Positions 1 through 8,379 of a stretch of 62,406 nt of DNA are shown piece after piece. Numbering within the stretch: the first letter of the stretch is position 1; every line of letters begins with the position of its first letter. A program made the position numbers and the translations under genes. The notes beneath the pieces were generated by a model that was not told where the DNA came from, did no database searches, and was given only the letters and a program-made list of their open reading frames with translations. This DNA comes from JBALVT01 sp045110675 (GTDB taxonomy: Bacteria; Pseudomonadota; Gammaproteobacteria; Pseudomonadales; Halieaceae). The stretch spans positions 1-62,406 of the forward strand of contig JBGCGJ010000041.1 in assembly GCA_045110675.1 (NCBI GenBank), in the 5' to 3' direction.

Positions 1-971
1 GTCGAAAAATTGAAGCACTGATTCCCGCCGCCTACGGGAGCCTGGCAGAATTCGCCGGACGAATGCGTAACGCAGTACGAGATCGAATCCAAGGCGAGTC
101 GCCCCGGCGGTTATTTTGGGAGCAGGTTGTCGAAGGGCGAGACGGGGAAATGGTTCTCGCGGGTCGCGAAAACCAGGCCGAGCGCACATTGCAAGACGAC
201 CTGAAAAAACTGGAGCAAGGTGCGCCGGGGGAAGTTTTTCTAATCGGCGCCGGACCGGGTGACCCCGATCTTATGACTTTCAAGGCGGTACGGTTATTGC
301 AGAGCGCCGACGTGGTGTTGTTTGACCGCCTGGTCTCTGAGCCCATTCTTGAATTGTCCCGCCGGGATGCCGAGCGAATTTATGTCGGCAAGGCGCGAGC
401 CGATCATGCGGTTCCGCAAAAGCAAATTAATCAGTTGTTAGTGGATCTCGCACTACAAGGTAAACGAGTTGTGCGCCTGAAGGGCGGTGACCCGTTTATA
501 TTTGGCCGGGGTGGGGAGGAAATCGAACTGCTGGCGAAGCACAATATTTCCTTTCAAGTGGTTCCGGGCATTACCGCCGCCAGCGGTGCTGCTTGTTATG
601 CCGGGATACCCTTGACGCACCGCGACCATGCGCAGTCTGTGCGCTTTGTAACGGGACATCTTCAGGCCGGTAGTACGGATCACAACTGGTCACAATTTCA
701 GTCGACCACCGAAACTCTGGTTTTTTATATGGGCTTGGCAGGCTTGCCCATTATTTGCGAGCAGCTTCAGCTTGCTGGACGCTGCAGTGAAACGCCAATA
801 GCACTGGTGGAGCGAGGTACGTTAATGGAGCAGCGAGTGCTTGTTGGGACTCTGGAAACAATGGTTTCAGTGGTCGAACGCGAAAAGCCCAGAGCCCCGA
901 CCCTAATTATTGTCGGTGACGTTGTTCGCTTACATGAGCAGTTATCCTGGTTCGGGGAAAGCAGTTCCTAA
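1..971 (+). CDS. cysG: Siroheme synthase CysG, 3' part (dimerisation domain and uroporphyrinogen-III C-methyltransferase)
   Basis: The gene is cut by the window start: the frame is open from base 3, and the codons before the ATG at 63 read like the CysG middle domain (IEALIPAAYGSLAEFAGRMR), so that ATG is internal. What is left is the end of the dimerisation domain followed by a complete SAM-dependent uroporphyrinogen-III methyltransferase domain from about base 230. Visible SUMT motifs are GAGPGDPDL (about base 246), GGDPFIFGRGG, the VVPGITAASG loop and GIPLTHR. The enzyme makes precorrin-2 and then, with the missing N-terminal oxidase/ferrochelatase domain, siroheme for sulfite and nitrite reductases. 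It acts in the cytoplasm. The pqi genes start 31 bases downstream on the same strand and may be co-transcribed. Identification of the family is firm; the presence of the N-terminal domain is inferred. Confidence 0.93.
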   Translation, partial: RKIEALIPAAYGSLAEFAGRMRNAVRDRIQGESPRRLFWEQVVEGRDGEMVLAGRENQAERTLQDDLKKLEQGAPGEVFLIGAGPGDPDLMTFKAVRLLQSADVVLFDRLVSEPILELSRRDAERIYVGKARADHAVPQKQINQLLVDLALQGKRVVRLKGGDPFIFGRGGEEIELLAKHNISFQVVPGITAASGAACYAGIPLTHRDHAQSVRFVTGHLQAGSTDHNWSQFQSTTETLVFYMGLAGLPIICEQLQLAGRCSETPIALVERGTLMEQRVLVGTLETMVSVVEREKPRAPTLIIVGDVVRLHEQLSWFGESSS

Positions 972-1002
972 CCCTCGAAGAAATCATAACAAGGGAGTTA
1001 AG

Positions 1003-1620
1003 ATGGAAGCACTATCACCGGATATGGCCTGTCATGAGTGCGACCTGTTAGTCACTGTTCCAGTTTTAAAGGTCGGCGAGAAAGCATTCTGTCCACGCTG
1101 CAATTATCTTTTGACCGCGAAGCGACCGGCGGCGCAACAGCGTATGCTCGCGTATTCTGCAGCGGCGCTGCTTTTTCTAGTGTTGGCCAATGCGTTTCCA
1201 TTTCTTGGATTCAGCGCACAGGGTCAGGAGCGGACTGTCACTTTACTGCAAAGCGTGGCGATTCTGATTACTGAAAACTACCCGTCCTTGGCTGCCCTGG
1301 TATTTGCCGCAATCATCGTAATCCCGGCGCTGTTTCTCATCGGTGTGATCTACGTCTCGCTGTCCCTTACATTGCAGCGACTTCTGCCAGGTGCCAAGAC
1401 GACACTTCGATGGGTGCTGTTGTTGTTGCCCTGGAGTATGGCGGAGATATTCCTTATTGGCGTCCTGGTCAGTTTCATTAAAATTGTTGCCATTGCAGAC
1501 GTTGCCCTGGGACTTTCGTTTTGGGCCTATGTGTTGTTTACGGTGTGTATGACAGTTGCGGTGATGTGCATCGATAAACGCGAACTCTGGTACAGCATGA
1601 GCTTACTGCCGGATGAATGA
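1003..1620 (+). CDS. pqiA: PqiA-like membrane protein, first module
   Basis: This 205-residue integral membrane protein belongs to the paraquat-inducible protein A family. It has an N-terminal zinc-ribbon-like pair of CxxC motifs (C10/C13 and C30/C33) followed by four hydrophobic helices. Start choice: an upstream in-frame codon at 910 would overlap cysG, whereas the ATG at 1003 has the Shine-Dalgarno sequence AAGGGAG at 991-997. In E. coli, PqiA and LetA (YebS) contain two such modules in one chain of about 420 residues; here each module is its own gene. The stop overlaps the start of the next gene by 8 bases, indicating translational coupling. Known family role: inner-membrane partner of the MCE protein PqiB in lipid transport between the membranes. 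Confidence 0.9.
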   Translation: MEALSPDMACHECDLLVTVPVLKVGEKAFCPRCNYLLTAKRPAAQQRMLAYSAAALLFLVLANAFPFLGFSAQGQERTVTLLQSVAILITENYPSLAALVFAAIIVIPALFLIGVIYVSLSLTLQRLLPGAKTTLRWVLLLLPWSMAEIFLIGVLVSFIKIVAIADVALGLSFWAYVLFTVCMTVAVMCIDKRELWYSMSLLPDE

Positions 1621-2239
1621 ACCACTGGGACGTTCGGCCATCTCTGAGGGCCTACAAGGCTGCCCAGTATGCACGAAAGTTCTGGCAGCTCAGGACACGC
1701 ACTGTGAGCTCTGCGGTGCACGATTGCATGGGGGTTGGAACCAGAGTATTCAGCACACCTGGGCGTGGCTACTAACTTCGGTGGTACTTTATATTCCCGC
1801 TAATATACTGCCGATTATGCGCACCCGATTCTTGGGCGAAGAAACCGGTAATACGATATTGGGAGGGGTGCTGGTGTTGTGGGAACACGGCTCCTATCCT
1901 ATCGCAGCAGTAATTTTCATCGCGAGTATCGTAGTGCCCCTGGGTAAGATGATTATTTTGGGATATCTGTGCCTGTCCGTGCAGTTCCACAGCGATTATT
2001 CGCCAGCACAAAGAACCATGCTATACCGAGTCACTGAAATCGTCGGGCGATGGTCAATGGTCGATGTATTTGTGGTCGCGATTCTCGTAGCACTTATTCA
2101 ACTGGGCAATGTGATGACTATATACCCCGGAATGGCGGCGCTCGCGTTCGCGGTTATGGTCGTCACCACTATGCTTGCCGCCATTGCGTTTGATCCTAGA
2201 TTGCTCTGGACGCCGATCAACAAGGACACTTCAATATGA
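1613..2239 (+). CDS. pqiA: PqiA-like membrane protein, second module
   Basis: This is a second, 208-residue PqiA module. It again begins with two CxxC pairs (C17/C20 and C31/C34) and continues into about four membrane helices. It overlaps the preceding module by 8 bases and the following pqiB by 4 bases (ATGA), so the three are surely one operon. Together the two genes match the two halves of a standard PqiA. The likely role is the inner-membrane component of a PqiABC-type lipid transport bridge. The symbol is shared with the previous gene because the usual single pqiA appears split. Confidence 0.9.
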   Translation: MNEPLGRSAISEGLQGCPVCTKVLAAQDTHCELCGARLHGGWNQSIQHTWAWLLTSVVLYIPANILPIMRTRFLGEETGNTILGGVLVLWEHGSYPIAAVIFIASIVVPLGKMIILGYLCLSVQFHSDYSPAQRTMLYRVTEIVGRWSMVDVFVVAILVALIQLGNVMTIYPGMAALAFAVMVVTTMLAAIAFDPRLLWTPINKDTSI

Positions 2240-3882
2240 CAACTCAAGGTAACGCCACACCCGCTAACGTAGACGGAGGATCGAAGCTTTCAATCGTTTG
2301 GCTGGTACCGGTTATCGCCCTGGTGATTGGCCTATGGATGGTCTATACCCACTGGGCAAGCCAAGGTCCGTTGATCAGTATCACCTTTCAGAACGCGGAG
2401 GGTATTGAAGCCGGCAAGACCAAGGTCAAGATGAAGAATGTTGAAGTCGGTGCGGTATTGGAGGTAAAACTTTCTGACAATGCAGAGCACGTTGTCTTGT
2501 CGGTCCGTATCGAAAAAGATGCTAAGCATCTATTGCGCAGCGATACCAATTTTTGGGTGGTCCGTCCCAGGGTCGGCAAAGGCGGCATCACGGGGCTCGG
2601 CACGCTTCTATCAGGTGCGTACATCGAATTATCTCCTGGATCCCAGGCGCAAGCCGCCTTCGGTTTCGAAGGCTTGGAAACGCCACCTGTCACGCCTGTA
2701 GGTACACCGGGATTACACATCACCCTGGAAAGCGACAGCAATCAAGCACTTACTGAGGGCGACCCGGTTCTCTTTCATGGGACGGAAGTGGGTACGATTG
2801 AGTACGTTCATTTTAATAGCGCGGAACGCAGAAACTATTACAACGTTTTTATTGCTGAACCCTTTGATGCTTTGATTACCAGCAACACACATTTTTGGTT
2901 TAGTAGTGGGATTACCCTCAATGTTTCTGCCGATGGTGTTCGCGTTGAATTGGCGTCTCTGGCGACACTCATAGCGGGCGGTGTATCGTTTGATGTCCCC
3001 AAAGGACAGCCCCGGGGAGAACTTATCACCGAGCGCGCGTTTTTTACCATTTATCCGCGCGAAGACGCGATCTATGAGAAGCAATATAAACACGCCCTCA
3101 CTTACGCGATTCTCTTTGATGACTCGATACGCGGCCTCAAACCTGGAGCGGCGGTGGAGTATCGCGGCATCAAAGTCGGACGAGTACTGCGTGCTGATAT
3201 CGACTTTCCTGAAATTCAGAATTTGTTGGATCCGGCTTCCAGAATCCCCGTATTGATAGAGGTGGTGCCGGCACGACTAGGCTTTGCCGACACGGAGGCT
3301 GCGCTGCCAAAGCTGCGACAGCGAATTGACGCACTCATCGCCGACGGGCTGCGCGGCGGGCTGGCGACAGGTAGTTTGCTTACAGGCCAAAAGTACGTTG
3401 AGCTGCAATACCACGAGGGCGTTCCCGGCGAACCGCAAACCTTTGCAAAGTATCGAGTCATACCTGCAATCAATGGGCAATTTGGCCAGTTACTGGAAAG
3501 CGTAGAAGACACGCTGGACACGATAAACAAATTGCCATTGGGTGAAATTGCTCAGGGCGCCCGCGACGCGATTGATGAAGCGACCGGGACGCTTTCAGAG
3601 CTCCGTAAATCCGCCACCGAACTCGAAGGTATTATGGCAAATCCGGCCAGCCACCAATTGGTTGGTAATCTCAACGCTACGCTGTTCAGTTTCCAAAAAT
3701 TGGCGGGGGACTTTTCGGAAGGCTCTTTGACGCACCAGGAGTTGCGGCAAACGCTGAGCTCCCTGGAGGAAGTATTGAAGCAGCTGCAGCCGGTGCTTGG
3801 AACACTTAGACGAAAACCGAACAGTCTAATTTTTGGAAGTTCCGTGGACGAGGACCTTGAGCCTAAAGGAGTAAAGCAATGA
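2236..3882 (+). CDS. pqiB: Intermembrane transport protein PqiB (three MCE domains)
   Basis: At 548 residues it is almost the same length as E. coli PqiB. A single N-terminal membrane anchor (about residues 18-38, LVPVIALVIGLWMVY) is followed by three MCE/MlaD domains, starting near residues 45, 160 and 285. A helical C-terminal region (about 400-530) corresponds to the needle that stacks MCE rings across the periplasm. The MCE hallmark is visible at the first domain (ISITFQNAEGIEAGKTKVKMKNVEVGAV) and the third (YAILFDDSIRGLKPGAAVEYRGIKVGRV), each given here only as an identifying stretch. It forms hexameric tunnels for hydrophobic molecules in this family. It overlaps pqiA by 4 bases and pqiC by 4 bases. 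Confidence 0.94.
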   Translation: MTTQGNATPANVDGGSKLSIVWLVPVIALVIGLWMVYTHWASQGPLISITFQNAEGIEAGKTKVKMKNVEVGAVLEVKLSDNAEHVVLSVRIEKDAKHLLRSDTNFWVVRPRVGKGGITGLGTLLSGAYIELSPGSQAQAAFGFEGLETPPVTPVGTPGLHITLESDSNQALTEGDPVLFHGTEVGTIEYVHFNSAERRNYYNVFIAEPFDALITSNTHFWFSSGITLNVSADGVRVELASLATLIAGGVSFDVPKGQPRGELITERAFFTIYPREDAIYEKQYKHALTYAILFDDSIRGLKPGAAVEYRGIKVGRVLRADIDFPEIQNLLDPASRIPVLIEVVPARLGFADTEAALPKLRQRIDALIADGLRGGLATGSLLTGQKYVELQYHEGVPGEPQTFAKYRVIPAINGQFGQLLESVEDTLDTINKLPLGEIAQGARDAIDEATGTLSELRKSATELEGIMANPASHQLVGNLNATLFSFQKLAGDFSEGSLTHQELRQTLSSLEEVLKQLQPVLGTLRRKPNSLIFGSSVDEDLEPKGVKQ

Positions 3883-4496
3883 AACACAGCCCAGGAATTT
3901 TTGTCATTTTAGTGCTCAGTGGTTTGGTGGCCTGCGGTTCGCAACCAGCGCGCGATAATTTCTACAGCTTAATGCTGGTGAACGAAAAGGTGGCCCAGCC
4001 TGTGCCGAGTGACAAGGCAATGGCACAGCTAATAGTTGGGCCCATACGCCTGGCTAATTACCTCAGCCAACCGGGCCTCGCTATCCAAACAGAATCGAAT
4101 CAAATCCAAATGGCGAATCGTCACTTCTGGGCAGAGCCCTTGGATGAAGCCATCGCCAAGGTTCTTGTGCGAGACATTTCCAACATCGCACCGACGTTTT
4201 TGGTTGATCGAGATGCCGGCCAGTGGACCTCTGAAGGCGACTGTCGGATTCGGGTTGAATTCGACAAGTTTCACGCCACCAGTCAGTCTATGGTAGTCGT
4301 GGCGGGGCGATACTGGCTGCACCAAACCGGACGTTCCAGGCCCTGGAAAAAAGAATTCGATATCCAAAGATCCTTGACAACTGATGGCTATACCCACGCT
4401 GTACACCAACTTAGGTTAGCCCTCGATACGCTCGCAATGGAAATGTTCGACTATACTGAATTGATCTCGGCCTGCGCGCCCAAGCAACAGGACTGA
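3879..4496 (+). CDS. pqiC: PqiC-family outer-membrane lipoprotein
   Basis: This 205-residue protein has a signal peptide ending in the lipobox LVAC with the acylated cysteine at residue 19. The rest matches the PqiC/YmbA (ABC-type auxiliary lipoprotein) fold, beginning with the family-typical FYSLMLV stretch and containing the QLIVGPIRLANYLSQPGL segment. Known role: outer-membrane-anchored partner that contacts the PqiB needle. Its ATG overlaps the pqiB stop by 4 bases. It is the last gene of the operon. The 164 bases before the next gene show no clear terminator hairpin. Confidence 0.9.
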   Translation: MKHSPGIFVILVLSGLVACGSQPARDNFYSLMLVNEKVAQPVPSDKAMAQLIVGPIRLANYLSQPGLAIQTESNQIQMANRHFWAEPLDEAIAKVLVRDISNIAPTFLVDRDAGQWTSEGDCRIRVEFDKFHATSQSMVVVAGRYWLHQTGRSRPWKKEFDIQRSLTTDGYTHAVHQLRLALDTLAMEMFDYTELISACAPKQQD

Positions 4497-4660
4497 TCGC
4501 GGTCAGTCACTGTCCCAACACGGCAGTTTTTGTGATAACAATCGCACTTTAGTGTCTTTTATCTGAAAAATACGTCGAGTTACGTAATAGTGCCGTTCAG
4601 CCTGGGATGATATTCCTTCGCATATTGGGAGGCAGCAAAGGTTCTGTTAGAAACTAGAGC

Positions 4661-5356
4661 ATGAAAAACAAACGCAACTACTATCGAGTTCTACACGTGC
4701 AACCCGATGCACCGAAAGAAATCATTCGTTCGAGCTATCGAACAATGATGCAGAAGTTGCGTATGCATCCCGACCTCGGTGGCGATGACTGGAATGCCTC
4801 TCTTATCAACGAAGCTTACGAGGTGCTAACAAATACTCAGCATCGTGCGGCTTATGATAAAACTCGCCCCCAGGCGGACCGCAGCCATAGCAAAACTGAA
4901 AACACCAATGTAGCTCGATCTCGAGTCGCGCTGGCGAATAGTGAGTGTATGTTTTGTGGTCTCGCGCATGACCATGCCGAGAGGCTGCTTCCGCAAGACC
5001 TGTGTGAACGATGTGACAGCCCACTTTATCCACTGGACGTGACCCATAGGGAAGAGAGCGATCGACGCAGCATTAGCCGCGTACCGAACAATCATTCGAT
5101 TGTTTTCACCACATACTGGCCACAGCCCAACCCGAGCATCGGCCGAACAGATGATATATCTTTAAATGGGATGAAGTTTTTTTCTCAAACCAACCTGGAA
5201 GTAGGGCAACTGATCAACATTGACTCGCCGATGTTGAAGGCCGTCGCGCGAATTGTTCGTTGTAAACTTCAGGGTTCAGAGTGGGTCTGCGCCGCCGAGT
5301 TTATGAGTCTGCGGTTTGCAAGAAGTCGCGGCAGCTTTGTCGCGGAGCGAGTTTAA
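4661..5356 (+). CDS. J-domain protein with zinc-finger-like segment and C-terminal PilZ domain
   Basis: The 231-residue protein has three parts. Residues 5-68 form a DnaJ J-domain with the essential HPD triplet at 36-38. Residues 96-118 hold two CxxC pairs (C96/C99 and C115/C118) likely to bind zinc. Residues about 135-220 look like a PilZ domain, with the RxxxR motif (RSISR, 136-140) and DxSxxG motif (DISLNG, 165-170) needed for cyclic di-GMP binding. J-domains stimulate Hsp70/DnaK, so this may be a cochaperone or scaffold controlled by c-di-GMP; that link is inference. It stands alone, and converges with prc. The window also encodes a diguanylate cyclase and a GGDEF-EAL protein. Confidence 0.8.
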   Translation: MKNKRNYYRVLHVQPDAPKEIIRSSYRTMMQKLRMHPDLGGDDWNASLINEAYEVLTNTQHRAAYDKTRPQADRSHSKTENTNVARSRVALANSECMFCGLAHDHAERLLPQDLCERCDSPLYPLDVTHREESDRRSISRVPNNHSIVFTTYWPQPNPSIGRTDDISLNGMKFFSQTNLEVGQLINIDSPMLKAVARIVRCKLQGSEWVCAAEFMSLRFARSRGSFVAERV

Positions 5357-5383
5357 GCTCTCACTATAGCGCAGTACTAAGCC

Positions 5384-7603
5384 TTACAAAGCTCCCTCTT
5401 TTAGCCTGTTCTTTTTTCGGTTAGCTGCCACAAAACTCTGATTGCTCATCAATAGTGTATCTACAAGGACGTTTCCAGCTTCAACAAGTAAAACATCCGG
5501 CGCCTCTTCGTCTTCCTCTGCTGCGCCGTCCTGCTCGCCTTCTTCTTCGTTTGCCGCCAACTCAGCATCGGATTCTGCCCCAGCTGTCGCGTCAGGGTCT
5601 TGTACTTCCTCCTCCTCATCCAGGGAACTCAGTAGTTCTTCGCCCTTGGCCTTGCGACGTTTGTTTTCAATCATCAAGGCTTTCTGTTCTTGCTCGGTCC
5701 GCATTGCCATTCGAGCGTCCGCATTGAGCGGCAGGTGCGTGATGTCACGAGACACACGAAGCATTTCTACTTGATCTTCAAGATAAATAAAGTCTGGGTT
5801 GTGTGAGCTTCTCTCTTGAAACAACTTTCCCAACTCGGGAAGGGTGTTTTGCAAATCGCTGTAGCGCCTGTGCCTGACCGGATTGATCTGGTCCCAGTTC
5901 AGCGCGTGATCCAGTGAGCTCTCACCGATCTGATCAGTATCATAGAGGGATGGGAACTCCACGTCGGGCAGCACGCCTCTGTGCTGCGTGCTCTCGCCAG
6001 AGATGCGGTAGAACTTTGATTCGGTTATCTTCAATTGTCCTTCGGTCAATGGAATGAGTGTTTGAACAGTACCTTTGCCAAAGGATTGATCGCCCACAAC
6101 GATTCCACGCTGGTAATCCTGAATAGCACCGGCAAAAATTTCCGAGGCTGAAGCGCTTAAGCGGTTGATGAGCACTACCAAAGGTCCTTCGTAATAATCG
6201 CTCCTCAAACGCTTACCGTCTCGCCATACGCGACTGGATGAATGGCGAATTTGAACGGTTGGACCGTATTCGATAAACAGGCCGGTGAGTTCGTTGGCCT
6301 CCTGAAGGGAGCCGCCACCGTTATTACGCAGATCGACGACAATGCCCTCGACACCATCACTGACGAGTTCGTCCAACAGCTTCTTCACATCCCGGGTAGT
6401 ACTTTTGTACTCCTTGTCACCCCGGCGCATCGCTTCAAAATCGATGTAAAAAGCGGGGATGTCGATCACGCCTACTTTTTTGACGCCGCCATCCGGTGTG
6501 GGGATTTCCAAAATCTCTTTCTGTGCACTTTGCTCTTCGAGCTTGACCTTGTTACGCACAATGGTGATCACTTTGTGCACATCTTTCACCTTGGATTTTG
6601 CCGGGATCACTTCTAGACGGACGATAGAGTCTTTTTTGCCGCGAATGAGTTCTACGACTTCATCCAGGCGCCATCCCACAACATCTTCAATCGGCCCACT
6701 TTCGCCCTGGCCAACTCCGACAATTTTATCAGCTGGCTTTAGTTCGCCCTGTTTGTCTGCCGGGCCTTTCGCCACCAGTCGCGCGACCTTGGTGTAATCA
6801 TCTTCAATTTGTAAAACAGCGCCTATGCCTTCCAGGGAAAGGCTCATGTTGATATTGAAATTCTCTGAACGCCGCGGAGAGAGATAGTTCGTGTGCGGGT
6901 CGTAAAGCTCGGTGAGCGCGTTGGCATAGATTTGGAACACATCCTGACTATTGTATTGCTGCACTCTTTTAAGCTGATTCTTCTGGCGCTTCACGATAGT
7001 CGAGGCCAGCTCATCTTCCGATTTTTTCGCCAGCTTGAGACTGAGAATTTGATTTTTGAGATGCAATCTCCAGCGCTCATCCAACTCCTCATTAGTCTGC
7101 GCCCAGAGCTGATCGTCAATTTCAAGTGGATAGCTTTCATCAACGGTGAAATCCATTTTTTCAACTGCCGCCGGTAGGTTTTCGATCACCTGAGACAATC
7201 GAGTTTCCATGCGGGCCTGGAAGCGATTGAAAATTTGATAACCCGCTTGCAACTGTCCTTTGCGAGACTGGTCATCCAGCTCACTTCGATACTTTTCAAA
7301 TTCGGCAATGTCTGCGGCCAGGAAGAACATTTTTCTTCCGTCGAGTTTGTCAATGTAACTGTCCAGATGTTGGGAGGACAGAGCGTCGTCGTATTTTAAT
7401 TTCGCGTAGTGCCGCTCCTCGAGCTGCTCAATCATTTCAACGATAGTTTCCGCCTGATCTTCAGTGTGTTGAATAAGCGCCCAGCTTGCACTGGATAAAA
7501 ACGTAATCGTAAGGGCGGTTAACGCGCTGACTATCTTGGTCACAAAGGGAGATTTGATAGTGGTGATTCTTCCGCTCAATGCGGAACCTGGCAATGATTT
7601 CAA
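5384..7603 (-). CDS. prc: Tail-specific protease Prc (carboxy-terminal processing protease, S41A)
   Basis: This 739-residue periplasmic protease degrades proteins by their C-terminal tails and affects peptidoglycan hydrolase turnover in relatives. It has a signal peptide, an N-terminal helical domain, a PDZ domain (about 240-335) and an S41 catalytic domain. The serine-lysine dyad is predicted at S485 (in SASASEIF) and K510 (in FGKGTVQ), spaced 25 residues as in E. coli Prc. The chain is longer than the E. coli protein (about 680) because of a very acidic, Glu/Ala-rich stretch at about 650-705 near the C-terminus. No ATG start exists: TTG at 7603 is used here, with GTG at 7543 as an alternative that gives a more typical signal peptide. 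A six-codon ATG frame at 7620 ends on the TTG and could couple translation. Confidence 0.92.
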   Translation of the reverse strand: MKSLPGSALSGRITTIKSPFVTKIVSALTALTITFLSSASWALIQHTEDQAETIVEMIEQLEERHYAKLKYDDALSSQHLDSYIDKLDGRKMFFLAADIAEFEKYRSELDDQSRKGQLQAGYQIFNRFQARMETRLSQVIENLPAAVEKMDFTVDESYPLEIDDQLWAQTNEELDERWRLHLKNQILSLKLAKKSEDELASTIVKRQKNQLKRVQQYNSQDVFQIYANALTELYDPHTNYLSPRRSENFNINMSLSLEGIGAVLQIEDDYTKVARLVAKGPADKQGELKPADKIVGVGQGESGPIEDVVGWRLDEVVELIRGKKDSIVRLEVIPAKSKVKDVHKVITIVRNKVKLEEQSAQKEILEIPTPDGGVKKVGVIDIPAFYIDFEAMRRGDKEYKSTTRDVKKLLDELVSDGVEGIVVDLRNNGGGSLQEANELTGLFIEYGPTVQIRHSSSRVWRDGKRLRSDYYEGPLVVLINRLSASASEIFAGAIQDYQRGIVVGDQSFGKGTVQTLIPLTEGQLKITESKFYRISGESTQHRGVLPDVEFPSLYDTDQIGESSLDHALNWDQINPVRHRRYSDLQNTLPELGKLFQERSSHNPDFIYLEDQVEMLRVSRDITHLPLNADARMAMRTEQEQKALMIENKRRKAKGEELLSSLDEEEEVQDPDATAGAESDAELAANEEEGEQDGAAEEDEEAPDVLLVEAGNVLVDTLLMSNQSFVAANRKKNRLKEGAL

Positions 7604-7814
7604 AGTTGACTCACTTTCATAAGTTACAGAAGTTTAGTTTAACCTCGCTGAAACACGGTGCAAGGGTATATCTATAGATAAAAAATGGGTGTAAAAGTTC
7701 AGAATCATACAAACAGCGCGCGCTCCGAGTATTTCAGGGCGCTGTCAAAGTTGACCATAGCGGTATTAGCATCCATATTATCACTCGCATCCCAATCGAC
7801 CGGTAAACCATTCC

Positions 7815-8255
7815 ATGACGCAAAGCGAAGACATCGCAGCAGAACTATTTGCCTATTATGGGGGAGGGCACAAATACCCGACTCTGGAACAGTGGCGATC
7901 GCTACTCAACAGTAATCATACCGGCCCTGTGGTCATGGTAAACATGATTCGCCTGGAAGAGACGGCAGCGAACCCCTACGACCCCAGCGAACAGCTTTCC
8001 GGTCTGGAGCTCATGGTGCGATATCAATCAGCCAGCATCGACGCTGTGGAGCGTTATGGAGGAAGTTCCGTGTACTCCGGCCTTGTGGGCCAAGCGGTGA
8101 TAGGAAGCTCAGACTGGGATATCGTCGGTCTGGTGCAATACCCGGATGTTGGGGCGTTTATCAGCGTGTTTAGAGACGCTGATTATCGTGCGGCGCATCT
8201 GAATCGCTCAGCTGCCTGTGCAGAACATCAGCTGCTGTTGAGCTTTCCCGGCTAA
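7815..8255 (+). CDS. DUF1330-like small protein
   Basis: The 146-residue protein has no signal peptide or membrane segment. The central part (GPVVMVNMIRLEE, then LMVRYQSASIDAVERYGG, then WDIVGLVQYPDVGAFISVFRD) resembles the DUF1330 dimeric alpha/beta-barrel fold, in which a core strand 'VMVNM' and a later 'YPD...F' pattern recur. Function in that family is unknown. The ATG at 7815 lacks a clear Shine-Dalgarno sequence, so the start is uncertain. It stands alone between divergently oriented prc and a convergent unknown gene. Confidence 0.6.
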   Translation: MTQSEDIAAELFAYYGGGHKYPTLEQWRSLLNSNHTGPVVMVNMIRLEETAANPYDPSEQLSGLELMVRYQSASIDAVERYGGSSVYSGLVGQAVIGSSDWDIVGLVQYPDVGAFISVFRDADYRAAHLNRSAACAEHQLLLSFPG

Positions 8256-8379
8256 TGTGATGTCAGAGAATTTGCCGGCTCCCCTCCAAACCAAATCGGG
8301 CAATAAATATCATTATATTTCATTAGCTTATAGATAATATTGAATGTAATTTATAGATATAGATGCAGCGGATAAGATA

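Noticed and set aside
910..1002. An in-frame upstream start for the first PqiA module
   Set aside because: It overlaps the end of cysG and lacks a ribosome site; ATG 1003 has AAGGGAG.
7685..7915. A 76-codon frame with a signal-peptide-like stretch just before the DUF1330-like gene
   Set aside because: It is in a different frame, becomes Arg-rich nonsense after the hydrophobic part and overlaps the real gene; a frameshifted leader is possible but not supported.
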